A DNA stretch of 64,000 nt from Paragorgia papillata (GCA_035771165.1 JAWNZC010000345.1:895001-959000), one strand, 5' to 3'. Shown: positions 22,490-34,455, counted from the stretch's first letter. The notes: generated by a model from the sequence alone, not told the origin. Made by a program: numbers and translations.

Positions 22490-23189
22490 TAATTTGGGGG
22501 GGGGGGGGGATCATTAATTTTTGTGCAAGTATTCAAGGGTGGGCCATGTTCAATCGTGCATGAAACAAGGGGTAGGCCAATTAAATTGGTTTTTTAATCT
22601 TTTTGATTTCTCTAGCCCACCCCCTCCTGTACTTTATGACGGGTCCCTAACAAAAAAATTTGATTCGCGCGAATTTATTTGCAAGTGTCGCAAGTAGTAG
22701 CAAATCGGCTTAACTTTGGAAGAAGCACTAGCCACACATTCTAGCTTACTATTGAGCTACTAAGGCTGAGGAGTTTTTAAGGAGTATTTACAGTTTGACC
22801 AGCAAACTAAATACTCTATTATTACCAAGCTATAAACTACACAACTTTATTACCATTCTCTTTGACGATATTGACACGTTTCTTGAAATGTCTATATTGC
22901 AAAAAATAGGTATTTTTACATACACTTATGGGTAGGTGTGTTGGTTGGTACATACAGTGTGTAGGTTGGTTGGAGAGTGGTGGGCAAGTAGGAGGGTCCT
23001 AGTACATAGTTAGATCTCATTTGCATGAGCTTGGTATGAGTAGGTGGATGTGTCACGTCACTGTATGGTATGGTATGGTATGGTAGGTATAGAATGGAAC
23101 TGGTAGTAGGGTAGGCCTGGATTGGTAAAGTAAGTAAATATGGTAGATACAGTAGGTGTTGCAAGTGGGTGTGGTAGGCAGGTATGTAC

Positions 23190-24075
23190 GGTAGATAGAT
23201 AGATAAGGTAAGTGGTATGGCAGGTGGGTGTAGTAGGTGGGTGTAGTAAGTAGGTGGGTGTAGTAGGTGGGTGTAGTAAGTAGGTGGGTGTAGTAAGTAG
23301 GTGGGTGTAGTAAGTAGGTGGTGTAGTAAGTAGGTGGGTGTAGTAAGTAGGTGGGTGTGGTAGGTGGGTGTAGTAAGTAGGTGGGTGTAGTAGGTGGGTG
23401 TAGTAAGTAGGTGGTGTAGTAAGTAGGTGGTGTAGTAAGTAGGTGGTGTAGTAAGTAGGTGGGTGTGGTAGGTGGGTGTAGTAAGTAGGTGGGTGTGGTA
23501 GGTGGGTGTAGTAGGTGGGTGTAGTAAGTAGGTGGGTGTAGTAAGTAGGTGGGTGTAGTAAGTAGGTGGGTGTAGTAAGTAGGTGGGTGTAGTAAGTAGG
23601 TGGGTGTAGTAGGTGGGTGTGGTAGGTGGGTGTAGAAAGTAGGTGGGTGGTAGGTGGATGTAGTAAGTAGGTGGGTGTAGTAGGTGGGTGTAGTAAGTAG
23701 GTGGGTGTAGTAAGTAGGTGGGTGTAGTAGGTGGGTGTGGTAGGTGGGTGTAGAAAGTAGGTGGGTGGTAGGTGGGTGTAGTAAGTAGGTGGGTGTAGTA
23801 GGTGGGTGTAGTAAGTAGGTGGGTGTAGTAAGTAGGTGGGTGTAGTAGGTGGGTGTAGTAGGTGGGTGTAGTAAGTAGGTGGGTGTGGTAAGTAGGTGGG
23901 TGTAGTAAGTAGGTGGGTGTAGTAGGTGGGTGTGGTAAGTGGGTGTAGTAAGTAGGTGGGTGTGGTAGGTGGGTGTAGTAGGTGGGTGTAGTAAGTAGGT
24001 GGGTGTAGTAGGTGGGTGTAGTAAGGTGGGTGTGGTAGGTGGATGTAGTAGGTGGGTATGGTAACTGGTGGGTGT
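23190..24075. repeat. GGTGGGTGTAGTAAGTA minisatellite
   Basis: About 880 bases of 17-base and shortened 12-base units. G-rich on the plus strand, so a C-rich (CACCCACC) transcript from the minus-strand gene. Intron between exons at 19588 and 24221. Confidence 0.97.
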
Positions 24076-24220
24076 TAGGAAGGTATAATAGTAGGTATAA
24101 GGTATAGAAAGTAGGTATTGCAAATAAGCAGTTATAAAGATCTCGTAGGTAAGAAAATAACAGTAGTAGATAAACTGCAAATATTATATTAGTAGATTAT
24201 TATTTCTAATACACCCGTAC

Positions 24221-24787
24221 CTGGTCCCTTTGATATCTTCCTCTTATTTGCACTTGTACTTCCTTTATCTGTATTATCTCTAAGCTTTCCTGTACCAGCT
24301 AAACTGTCTACCTGCTCACTGGTCCAATTTGATAAGCTATCTTTACTATCGCCATGTACTGACCCCTGGTCTATGCTGGTTGTCCATGCTTTCAGAAAAT
24401 TAGACTGATCATCATTTGCTTCAGGCAATGTAGCCCTTCTATGCTGTGGTGGAACTGGATGTCGCTGATTATCAGCTTCACTGGGCTCTTGAATGGATGG
24501 TGAATTAGGCGATTTATTTAACTCCAAGATGTTATCAGGCAAATGTGAATTTCTTCGAGAGCCTGGATGAACAACCTGCGAGATATTTGCAGAAGAATAC
24601 GCTGCATTTGAAGTGAACGAGTTCTTCTCAAAACTCACATCAGTACAGGCATTCGAAGAAAACTTGGAATCCTGATTCATATCAGAGTCGTTTTCATCTT
24701 GACGTTCTCTCTTGGATATGACACCTTGTGCTACTGGATTAACTATGCCACGATTGTGTATTTTTACGTTTCTAGAAATGGTAGGTC
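24221..24787 (-). CDS. N-terminal gene exon 4 (Ser/Asn-rich)
   Basis: Begins GPTISRNVKIHNRGIVNPVA after a TTTCAG acceptor. The rest is low-complexity and hydrophilic with a Lys/Arg cluster (ANKRKISKGP) before the donor. Without splicing the frame stays open eight codons past the donor and stops at 24189. Confidence 0.72.
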
Positions 24788-27700
24788 CTGAAAGAATATT
24801 CTCAGTAATTATTCTCCTCCAAACTGGAGCATGCTGCACGCATGTACATACATGCCATGCAAGCTATCTTAAGTTTCAAGTCTTTTAAAATTATTTCTGA
24901 CCAAAGCTAGAAGACTGTATAGACTAGTACTAGTAAACTAAGAACTTACAATTACTTTATACTTTTTGTATCAATGATGTATTAAATATAGCTCAAAGAA
25001 ACAATAATATTGTTAAATTAAATTATATAATTATATATGAAAAATGTATAAACATATAAACAAAATAACTACTGTATTTGTATTTCAACTAAGCTGAGCT
25101 GGTCAACCCTCCCCCCCCACCCCCCCTCCCTCCACTTACTAGCTAATATTTTATCCAATCTAAATAAGCTAATAATGTACTCATCAAAACCTTTAGACAG
25201 CTAGCCTAATGTAGGTAGCAATTATGGGTAAATTATCAATAAGGTAACATGTCAGTTGTGTAGCAATTAGCCATCTATACGGCAACTGCCAGGGAGCTAG
25301 CCTGCATGCAGCCTCTACCCGATTTTGAAACCCGATATATTATTGGGTTTCAAAATCAGGTAGAGGCTGCACGCAGGCTACCAGGGAGCCCCGATTGGAA
25401 ATGGCGGCTGTCGAGGCTCGCGAAATACGGGCTGACCCGTATTAGCTATGCATGCATAGAATGAATATCTTGCGTGTAAACGTCATCAATACACGGCCAA
25501 CAACTCACTTGAGCCAGCACGCAGTGGCAAGTGGCCGATTTTCTATGCGATTTCTGATCGTGATGAGCCCATTAACAAAGGGTCCCCCCAAACCCCAGAG
25601 GCCTTATAACTAATCTGAAAACCAGCCAGAGAACCCAAGTACCTTTAGAATTAATTTGCTATAAATATAATTGCAGCAAGCAAAAGATGAATTTTGTTTC
25701 ACTGTTGGGTTTATATAAGTTGAATCAACATCACAACCAGATTTTAACCAAATTAACTCAACATTGAAACAAGTTGAACATCTTTTCTCCACTAAGTGAA
25801 TAGAGCTTAATTCAACTAAATACATCAGAACAGTATTTATATGTAGTATTACAGCATAGTTAGTACCTTGTTGCTCCTGGATTTCCAGTAGGATGGTGAT
25901 ATGAACCTGTCCAACATTAATGTAAACTTGTTCTTCTTGAAACAGCTGATTTATGGTAATCTGAGTGGTAAAGTTGTAACACAATTCCTTGTCTGTACTG
26001 GTTGAAGGGTTGCTTTGGATTGGGGAAGCACAGGGAAATATTAAAAATCTTCCTTCACCACACTTGAATGGTTCCATTAGAGGGTTATCTGTGAACTGGT
26101 AAGTCTCAAATAAAAGGTAAACTTCTCCCTCTGAAAATTCTGAGAATTAGACAGTGGAAAGAAGTTCAAAACATCATCAATGTAATGTCATGTACAATAC
26201 TGTACATAAATAATGTACCATTATTTATGTAAATTGAATTTAGAAAAAAGTAATTATATAGTTGCTTACAATTATTTCAAATCATGTATATGATTAAAAA
26301 TTAACTATGTATCATAATATTAACTAATTATAATAATTATATTTAATATAACTACATGTAATCAGAATAATTAAGTATGCTGGTATTAATAATTGCAATG
26401 TTAATTAATTAATATATAATTAAAATTATTAATTCAATAACTATCTTACCATATTGATAACCACATACAGTACCAATTAAACCAGTTTATATAAAATAGA
26501 GTGTTTAATTGATTTTTCCGCCACTAATAAAAGTGATAATCTCACATGTGCGATTATTTATGATAATCGCACATGTGACAATTATCGCTGAATCAGCATT
26601 ATAGTTTAATGCAATTTTTGCAAGGCAATATATAGGACAATTTTTTTATATAATAAACAGAATACATGCATGCTTGGAAATATGAAATTTATTTCTCATG
26701 ATGACCAGGATATGACACTTGTTCACTTCGCTCACTCGTGAGATATCCTGGGCAACACTCGAAATAAATTTCATATTTCCACACATCCATGTATTATTCT
26801 CTATGTATATACTGTACCATACCACCATTAAATTTTATATTTATAATATATAAAATTAATTATAATATTTAAAATTAATTAAACAACTAATTATCATTAT
26901 GTTTATGCACATAATTAATGATTTAAATTGTGTAAGTCCTTACCTTCAGGCATTTCAAATTTAAACTGTGTGTTATCCAGCTTGCATGGTGTTTCTAGGT
27001 CTTCTTGGTAACATGGCTGGGAGGTATATTCATAGTCATAAATTGACTTCTTTTGGTTATTGAGATAAAGTTGAACTTTATGTAGATCACCACGGGAGCC
27101 ATTTATGCTTAATTTTATGAAGTATTTTCCCTTCTTGTTGAAGAAAATGTTGTGCACTTGAAGATCAAAATATAAGATTCCCTTCCAGTGGCCATCATCA
27201 TCAGATATCATTTCTTTGATTATACCAACATAATGCACCATAAACTTCACATCTTAAAATCCTATTTATATTAAAATAAAAAGTTTACAGGTCTTTATCA
27301 GGTACAAATCAACCATGTGCAGATTTCTAGATGGTGGAAGTTAGATGGGACCAAGTGACAAATTGAACTTTAACAGGGGTGGCACCAGAGGGGGCTACTT
27401 AGTACTATACTGCCCCCTTGTCGGGGAACCCTAGCCCCCTCATTGGGGAAAATTTACAGGTTTGTTGGGGGGAATGATCTGGAAGAAAAACTGTATTTTT
27501 AACAACTGGTGAAGAACTTTTTAACTACAGATTAAGTCAGGTAAGTCAGTAATTAATACTTTAATAGTGAAATGAAACTCCTTTAGAAAAAGAAACACAG
27601 GATACGGTAGGTATATTGTGCAGAAGCCAACAGTAATAATTACAACACACAAAATTCCATTTTCTGTCTGCAATATTGGATGCAAATGGCAAAGGTTAAT

Positions 27701-28961
27701 GACCACAGGTGTTCGACAGATTTTTCTTTATGGATATCTTGAAAATAAATGCTGTAACTTGTCAGTTATTGTGATAACTTCATGCTGAAAAGATGGGAAA
27801 AGCTATTCTAACCCCCCTGTCAGGGACCTTAGCCCCTGTCTGGTAACTCTTGGCACCACCCCTGAACTTTAAGTGTGCATCCCACTAGTTTCTGTTGTCC
27901 AATAACTCTTTCCTGTCCAAATCGGTCTTTAGTATTTTATTCTGGCTAATGCCAGACAATTTTATTCACCTCTGGGAAAGCCCTCGGACAGGAATGAGTT
28001 AAGTTTCAAGATAATTATTAGGGGTGGTTGGCTGCCTCATACCCAGGCAGGATTGGAAGAGGGACCATGCAGGTGCAGGGAGCAAGGATCTCTTCCCATC
28101 AGCCCCTGGGTAAAAGCAAGGCTGGATTATAGGGGGGCATTTGCCCCAGGGTGGAACCTTTTTTGGGGTGTTTGGGGGTGGCAAATTTTAGAAGGCAGTA
28201 ATTTTTCCATGACAAACACAGGGGAAGTGATAGTTTTCGGGGGTGATGGGCACCTTCGATAATTTGCTCCGGGGTGGAAAATTTGTTAATATAGCCCTGG
28301 GTAAAAGGCAGGGTGCTTGTTTGGGACACCCCCATCCCCATGAGATTAGGTGGTATGCTGGGAGGTTTCTTTATTTTCCATACCTCAAAAGACCAGGTCT
28401 TCAGCGAAAAGGTCCCATATATAGCCACCCCCATTTAACCTCTTCCCAAGGGGCACTGCAAAAATTTTGATATATGGTAGCACTATCATTTAGTACGTTC
28501 CGCATGCTTACCGATAAATACACAACTTTGACCGGAATACAAAATTGACAAATTTTGTATATGGTTTTGCCTGCGGAGGCGGCTAGATTTTTAATATTAA
28601 GAACTACAAACAGTATTTACATATTAGGTGAAAATAGGTATTGAATTATTAATTTAAAACATTCACACGTATTTATAACGTTAATTTGTTGCTTAATTAA
28701 ATATAAAACTGGTTGTTTTAAGTTGTTTACTCGAAACATCAAGATACTCAAATGCGGGACAAGTCTTTTCAAATGTCAGAAATACTTCGTCCCAAAATGG
28801 TATGAAAATTATTCCCAAATGGGACAAGTCTTTTGGTTTGAATGTCGTGACAAAAACACTAGGCTGAAAAACGTTTAACCAACAACCACATTCCAAAAAT
28901 ATATGAACAAAAACTTACCTGTTTGGGGAAAATAAAATAAACTTTGAAAACATTTCGCCAT
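24221..28961 (-). CDS. Beta-rich domain plus Ser/Asn-rich region, probable N-terminal exons of the C2/coiled-coil gene (4 exons)
   Basis: Exons: 28961-28919 (MAKCFQSLFYFPQT), 27252-26944, 26130-25867, 24787-24221. Phases 1, 1, 1 agree at every junction with no frame break. Exons 2-3 encode a beta-rich, C2-like domain (WKGILYFDLQVHNIFF, GKYFIKLSINGSRG, EEGEVYLLFETYQF, QVYINVGQVHITILLEIQEQ) with several Cys. Exon 4 is a Ser/Asn/Asp-rich, probably disordered tail. It can end either at a consensus donor (CCAG|GTACGG, phase 1) or by read-through to a TAA at 24189, which gives a separate 404-residue protein. I favour splicing on to the 19.6-kb exon, but the phases there differ by one base. I do not recognise the domain family. 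Confidence 0.75.
25298..25380. mobile_element. TAGCCT palindrome with 9-bp target duplication
   Basis: TAGCCTGCATGCAGCCTC against its mirror. CCAGGGAGC at 25289-25297 and 25381-25389. Confidence 0.9.
25867..26130 (-). CDS. N-terminal gene exon 3 (beta-rich domain)
   Basis: Reads EGEVYLLFETYQFTDNPLME, PFKCGEGRFLIFPC and QVHITILLEIQEQQ. TTTTCAG acceptor, GTACTA donor. Confidence 0.78.
26669..26802. repeat. Palindrome in AT-rich intron
   Basis: GGAAATATGAAATTTATTTC and its mirror. A smaller hairpin CACATGTGCGATTAT lies at about 26545-26580. Confidence 0.75.
26944..27252 (-). CDS. N-terminal gene exon 2 (beta-rich domain)
   Basis: Reads VKFMVHYVGIIKEMISDDDG, HWKGILYFDLQVHNIF... and ends KFEMPE. 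Acceptor TTTAAG, donor GTAAGG. Confidence 0.78.
27375..27865. mobile_element. Element with TIR AGGGGTGGCACCA
   Basis: CAGGGGTGGCACCAGAG at the left, TTGGCACCACCCCTGA at the right, with CCCCCTGTCGGGG-type blocks inside each end. Confidence 0.65.
28919..28961 (-). CDS. N-terminal gene exon 1 (start codon)
   Basis: ATG at 28961-28959, MAKCFQSLFYFPQT, donor GTAAGT, phase 1 in agreement with exon 2. It lies at the edge of an inverted repeat (see 28963-29370). Confidence 0.65.
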
Positions 28962-28962
28962 T

Positions 28963-29370
28963 GATCATCGCGTCACAGAATAGAAATACGACCAGAAGTC
29001 CAACTCGCGTCGGAACCTTTGAAGTTTCTATCCTCGCGCATCTTGATTCCTCGCCATCCTACGCAATCCTGGCAAGTTCCCCCCGGCAGTTTGGGTAATA
29101 ATTCCATGTCCTACATAACCCAAGTACTTCATGAAAGCCTTACCCCAACACACAACCTAACCTAAGGATGGCAATTCGTGTAAATAGGACATGGACGTAT
29201 AACCGCAGTTGCAGTTGGACCTTCAAAAGGTTAAAACTGCCCGGGGAACTTGCCAGGATTGCGTAGGAAATTGCGTCGGATGGCGTAAAATATCGCGCCT
29301 GCGCATTGAAGAAATGCGGACAAGTTGTCACTCGAGTTGGACTTCTGGTCAATCCTTATTCTGTGATCGC
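28963..29370. repeat. Inverted repeat at the N-terminal gene start
   Basis: 28963-29095 matches 29238-29370 in reverse (GACCAGAAGTCCAACTCG, ACGCAATCCTGGCAAGTTCC). Two direct copies of a small TTCCATGTCCT element lie at 29097-29190 and 29466-29584. Confidence 0.8.
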
Positions 29371-30061
29371 GTCGGCACACGTCACGGCCTAGGAGTCTGG
29401 GCCGAATTTGTTTCTCCAGAGCGCAAAATTGCCAAATGTTTGCGCATGCGTGAATTCGCTGGAGTAGGTAATAATTCCATGTCCTAACACATGCAGTGGT
29501 CCTACATAACCCAGGTACTTCATGAAAGCCTTACCCCAACACACACCCTAACCTAAGGCCAAAAATTCGTGTAAATAGGACATGGAGTAAGACTCGACTA
29601 TTCATTTGTGTTTTTAAAAAAGGGTAAAGAAAATTACGAAGGGGTAATTTCAGAATATGTTACAATATTGACAAAGCCATAGACAAATTACCTACCTTAT
29701 CTTTTTCGTAGTAAACTTATAATTTTAACTTTTGTGTCGGACTCTCGGACCAGTCCAAATATTTCAGTGTTTTCCCGCTCATTTTTGAAGTGCGAGCTTG
29801 GACAGCGCAGCGCGCATGCGTAAAACGTTTGGCAGCGGTGTCGGTATACCCTGAATGGACCTTTTACCTTTTAGGAAAAACCCGCAATGCATTCGGGTAG
29901 TTGGGTATCACTTCACTTCCAGGTGAAATGGCTGCCGCGAGGCGAGCACTTTTACTTGGAAGAATAATTGATTAGTTTTAACCGCTTTTAGCTTTCGAGA
30001 GTAAACTTTACTTATTGCAGCATAACTAGGGGGGTATTTACTACATTCTGTGAAAAAGGTA

Positions 30062-30170
30062 ATGAAGTTACTGCAGTCGTTGTCGAGAAAGTCAATTCAG
30101 AGTGATCGACTGAGCGAACACGATTCGAACAAAAACATTTATGAAGAAAGGTCTGTGCAAGCGTTTGCAG
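30062..30170 (+). CDS. First exon in left arm of 3.56-kb inverted duplication
   Basis: Starts at an ATG: MKLLQSLSRKSIQSDRLSEH then DSNKNIYEERSVQAFAG, ending GCAG|GTGAGT (phase 1). I do not recognise the protein. The region about 180 bases upstream has AATGCATTGCGGG beside an ACTACC-like stretch, which resembles the ZNF143/SBS promoter motif. The same exon in mirror image is at 33099-33207. No second exon was identified. Confidence 0.5.
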
Positions 30171-30934
30171 GTGAGTAAGCTTATCAAGTGGGCGATCAAT
30201 AAAATATTTTGCTATGTGGATATTTGTTTGTAGTTTATCTGTACAGATCGTTGTCGTTTTTGCAATTGTGCAGGTCTCTTTAATGCCTTTTTTCGCTTAT
30301 TGAGACTGACAAAGTTTGGCCATGCTTTTCGATCAGCACGTTCGATAAACAATACCCCTACTAACAATGTTTTGGTTCTGTTTTGGACCGAAAACTAAGC
30401 TTGTCCAGTGAGCAAAAATTCAGGTTTTTACAAGAGCTGCAACTCAAAAGTGCTTTTTTGCGAGTTTTGCAGCCGTTGTTTTGCTTATTTTCTTTGTGTC
30501 TTGATTCGTCTCCTCCCAAGTAATTTAGTAAGTTCTAAAATATTATGCACTTGTCAAAGTTTAGCCCCAGGGTAGGGGGAACGATCAAACCCAGGGGGAT
30601 TTGACATTTTTTGAAAATTTAACTTTCAAATTCCTTACCCAGGGGGCAAACATTTGTGTCAAATAAAGAAAAAAAACTTTTCTGTGGTTCCACCATTGTA
30701 TCAATATAAATGCACATATCAATGTTAAGCCCCAGGGTGGGGGCAAACCCACAGGGATATTGACTTTGTGGGGAAAAATTGTCAAATTCCCCTGTGGTAG
30801 AATAGCCTTGTTGGTCAAAATACCCCTCCCTGGGCAATATGAAGTGCTAAAATATAATATTAAGATAATTTTATGTGTCAAAAATCCCGTCCCTCGAGAA
30901 AGTCAAGAAAGTCAAATTTCCCTGTCTTGGAAGT

Positions 30935-30966
<32 letters not shown>

Positions 30967-33098
30967 AACAATTCATTCAAGGAGAAACAACATTAACAGC
31001 ATAATAAAGCAGTCAGTACAAAATCTACCGGTATGTATGTGGCAATGTTCAGGGAGCTGGATGTTTTTTAATATTACAAATACATGATAAACTAGAAAAA
31101 ACCAAACTAATTGCTCTTAAGCCCATTTCAAACTTTGCACTACTGAAGAGGGCAGTTTCCAGTCCATCTCTCTGAAACCTTCTTAAAAATTAAATACAGT
31201 ATCGGTCAAAAAAACTAACAAAGAATATTAAACTGATATTGTCAAAGAAACTGAGCACAATTTCAATCTGAGTGGATAATAGAACACAAAAAATACAATA
31301 AAAACAGCTCATATTTACCTATAAGATTTATACACCACATTTCAATACTTGGTGGTCACCAGACTCCCACACAAAATTATCAAATATCCCCTCCCTCAGG
31401 ATGGTTGTTTTTGTCAAATTCCTAACCCACGGGGACATGGAGGTTGTTAAGTCCCATTGGGTTGTTAAGTCCCATTGGGTTGCCCATCCCCCCTCCCCTG
31501 GGGCTTAACATTGACAGGTGCATTAGTTTTAATATGTCGTAAAATAATTTAAATTCAACATTGTTTACTTACTAAATATTAAAAAAAAAGTGTGGAAAAA
31601 GTTTCTCTGTACATGTTGTGTATACATTGAACTTTCTCAAATAGTTTTAGTTACTTAGATATTATTAGTAAGTAAAAACTCAAGGTATAAATATAAACTT
31701 TATTTGTGTTTGTGCAGTGTTCTAGAACTATAAATACAACCGAGTTAATACAGTAGCTTATTACAGTAATATAATATTTTAACCTAAAATAACATTTGTA
31801 GTGTTTGGCTTAACTTGTTAAACATGTTGATAGTTGAATAGTTTGTAAATGAAATAATTATAAATGTTTGTACTGTATATACATATTAGGAATATATTTA
31901 TAATATTAAAATAGTTAAATTAGTTAGAATATAATGTATTAATATGAAGGATGAACCTTGCACTTCGAAGGAGGCAACAAACTGTGCCAAGGTGAGACAA
32001 AGCGATGGACAAGAGACTTGAAATTCTTCCACCTTTATTTACCTATATGAGCTGTTGCAAAAGCATCTGCAAACTGAATTAGCCAGTGACAACTCTACTG
32101 GTGTTGTCAAAACAGAATCAAATAACTGAATAAATTGTCTGTGCTATCTATGTGTAAGGCTGGTATTAAAAGAGGATGCTGTAAGCATGTTCTAGCATTG
32201 CTATTCCTAGCCTAGTTTATCATTTATTTGTTTGTTAATATTAAAAATGTCCAGCTACCTGAAGTATATTTTGTACTGACTGCTTTTATTATTATGCTGT
32301 CAATGTTGTTTCCCCTTGAATAAATTGTTATGCACTGATCAATGTTAAGGCCCAGGGGGGGGGAAGCAGGCAACCCATGGGATATTGACTGATCGACACC
32401 CCGAGACAGGGGAAATTTGACTTTCTCAAGGGATGGGATTTTTGACACATAAAATTATCTTAATATTATATTTTAGCACTTCATATTTCCCAGGGAGGGG
32501 TATTTTGACCAACAAGGCTATTCTACCACAGGGGAATTTGACAATTTTTCCCCACAAAGTCAATATCCCTGTGGGTTGCCCCCACCCTGGGGCTTAACAT
32601 TGATATGTGCATTTATATTGATACAATGGTGGAACCACAGAAAAGTTTTTTTCTTTATTTGACACAAATGTCAAATCCCCCTGGGTTTGATCGTTCCCCC
32701 TACCCTGGGGCTAAACTTTGACAAGTGCATAATATTTTAGAACTTACTAAATTACTTGGGAGGAGACGAATCAAGACACAAAGAAAATAAGCAAAACAAC
32801 GGCTGCAAAACTCGCGAAAGCACTTTTGAGTTGCAGCTCTTGTAAAAACCTGAATTTTTGCTCACTGGACAAGCTTAGTTTTCGGTCCAAAACAGAACCA
32901 AAACATTGTTAGTAGGGGTATTGTTTATCGAACGTCTGATCGAAAGCATGGCCAAACTTTGTCAGTCTCAATAAGCGAAAAAAGGCATTAAAGAGACCTG
33001 CACAATTGCAAAAACGACACGATCTGTACAGATAAACTACAAACAAATATCCACATAGCAAAATATTTTATTGATCGCCACTTGATAAGCTTACTCAC

Positions 33099-33207
33099 CT
33101 GCAAACGCTTGCACAGACCTTTCTTCATAAATGTTTTTGTTCGAATCGTGTTCGCTCAGTCGATCACTCCGAATTGACTTTCTCGACAACGACTGCAGTA
33201 ACTTCAT
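33099..33207 (-). CDS. First exon in right arm of 3.56-kb inverted duplication
   Basis: Mirror copy of the exon at 30062-30170, with the same start codon, length and GTGAGT donor, still open. Any transcripts from the two copies would run towards each other. Confidence 0.45.
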
Positions 33208-33365
33208 TACCTTTTTCACAGAATGTAGTAAATACCCCCCTAGTTATGCTGCAATAAGTAAAGTTTACTCTCGAAAGATAAAAGCGGTTAAAACTAATCA
33301 ATTATTCTTCCAAGTAAAAGTGCTCGCCTCGCGGCAGCCATTTCACCTGGAAGTGAAGTGATACC

Positions 33366-33392
33366 CAACTACCACAATGCATTGCGGGTTTT
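33366..33392 (-). promoter_or_regulatory. SBS/ZNF143-like promoter motif (right arm)
   Basis: ACTACCACAATGCATTGCGG resembles the ACTACAAxTCCCAGxATGC motif of housekeeping promoters (family knowledge). A diverged copy sits in the mirror position of the left arm near 29883-29905. Confidence 0.35.
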
Positions 33393-33836
33393 TCCTAAAA
33401 GGTAAAAGGTCCATTGGTAGCGCAATTGCGCAAGTACGGTACTCTATTTCCAATATTTTCTGTTCCGCGACTGTACTCCAAAATTAGCTTCCTTTGAAGC
33501 AATCTCGTTCCCAGAAGCCTCCCATTCGGTTGAGAGGGCCACGCGCTATTAATGGATAGTTGTAGGGTGTTTTCGTTGAACAACGTATCTTGATTCTGAA
33601 GACTACACTTCACCACTTCACGTAAAATGCATACGTACATCACACATTGAATCTTGAAAAACCGTACTGAAATGCAATGTTACCACTGAGAATCCATTCT
33701 CAGTATCCCTTAAGGCCTGGCCAAACGCTTCCAACATTTCATTCAACATCGTTCAACATTGTTAATTCAACCGTGATTCAACATGTTGAAAGCGTTTGGC
33801 CACCCTGTTGAATGATGTTGAACGTTGTTGAATGGT

Positions 33837-34455
33837 AATCGCAAAATGAATATAAGAGCCCAGCTCAAAATTTTAAAACGCAATACCATAACGAAAGGAA
33901 ACCATTTAAAAACAAAATATATTTATGGACGTTTCGTTACTTAACCAGTAACATCTTCAGAATGACTTAAAGATTACATTGAATATACTTATATATAACA
34001 TTAATATAGTTTCATATTACAAGAAAAAACGGTAAAAAGGAGATTAAAACAATTAAAATATATAAACGATCAAAAAGTGATTAAACAATTTTTAATTTTT
34101 AATTATATAATAGACCAATGAGATGCTTACCAGGTGACAAGTACAAAACAGAATTGTGTGAAGAATGTGATGAAAGATGAACATAATAAGATGAGGTGTG
34201 AAATAACATAAAAAGGCAAAGAAAAAAAATAAAGAGAACAAAAATAAAATATATATCAAAACAACGAAAGTGGTATAGAGGAAATATTTTCATTTAGAGA
34301 AGGTCGAGATTTTGAAATGAGTAAGCTCTCGCGAAGGAGGAGTTCAAGATTAGAGTTAGAACGAGAGAAGGATAGTATGGTAAAGTCACTTGGTGAGATG
34401 TTGTGTTTAGTTCGGTGGACATGCGAGAGAATTCCTGAGAAAGACGAATCGGTTA
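33837..34455 (-). mobile_element. 619-base insertion with 13-bp target duplication and hammerhead-like end
   Basis: GTTGTTGAATGGT at 33824-33836 and 34456-34468. No conserved ORF. The minus strand carries a hammerhead-like motif at 33927-33960, so I suggest a non-autonomous Penelope-like or retrozyme-type element. Confidence 0.75.
33927..33960 (-). ncRNA. Hammerhead-like motif with good stem II
   Basis: CTGAAGA, one extra T, the stem GTTAC/GTAAC, then GAAACGTCC. The core boxes fit CTGANGA and GAAA. The extra base before stem II is the main doubt about activity. Confidence 0.45.

Larger units (their letters stand above)
19638..22649. mobile_element. Composite G-rich element with nested insertions
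   Basis: TIRs CCTGTCATAAAGTATAG and CCCGTCATAAAGTACAG, inverted, both followed by GGGGGTGGGCC. Between them lie at least three other elements (19859-20552, 20698-21272, 21763-22489). Confidence 0.7.
29854..33416. repeat. 3.56-kb inverted duplication (arms about 1.2 kb, spacer about 1.1 kb)
   Basis: Left arm 29854-31090, right arm 32215-33416, nearly identical over their length with a few small indels. The ends read GGACCTTTTACCTTTTAGG in both. The arms carry promoter, first exon and part of an intron, plus G/C-rich CCCCAGGGTGGGGG blocks. The spacer is AT-rich. Confidence 0.9.

Noticed and set aside
23053..24180. 375-codon minus-strand ORF (HPPTTPTY repeats)
   Set aside because: Translation of the 17-base minisatellite inside an intron.
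31945..32130. Plus-strand ORF in the spacer of the inverted duplication (MKDEPCTSKEATNCAK, then after a TGA a KHLQTELASDNSTGVVKTES stretch)
   Set aside because: Suggestive composition, but no acceptor that joins the first exon in phase and an internal stop; not enough to call a gene.
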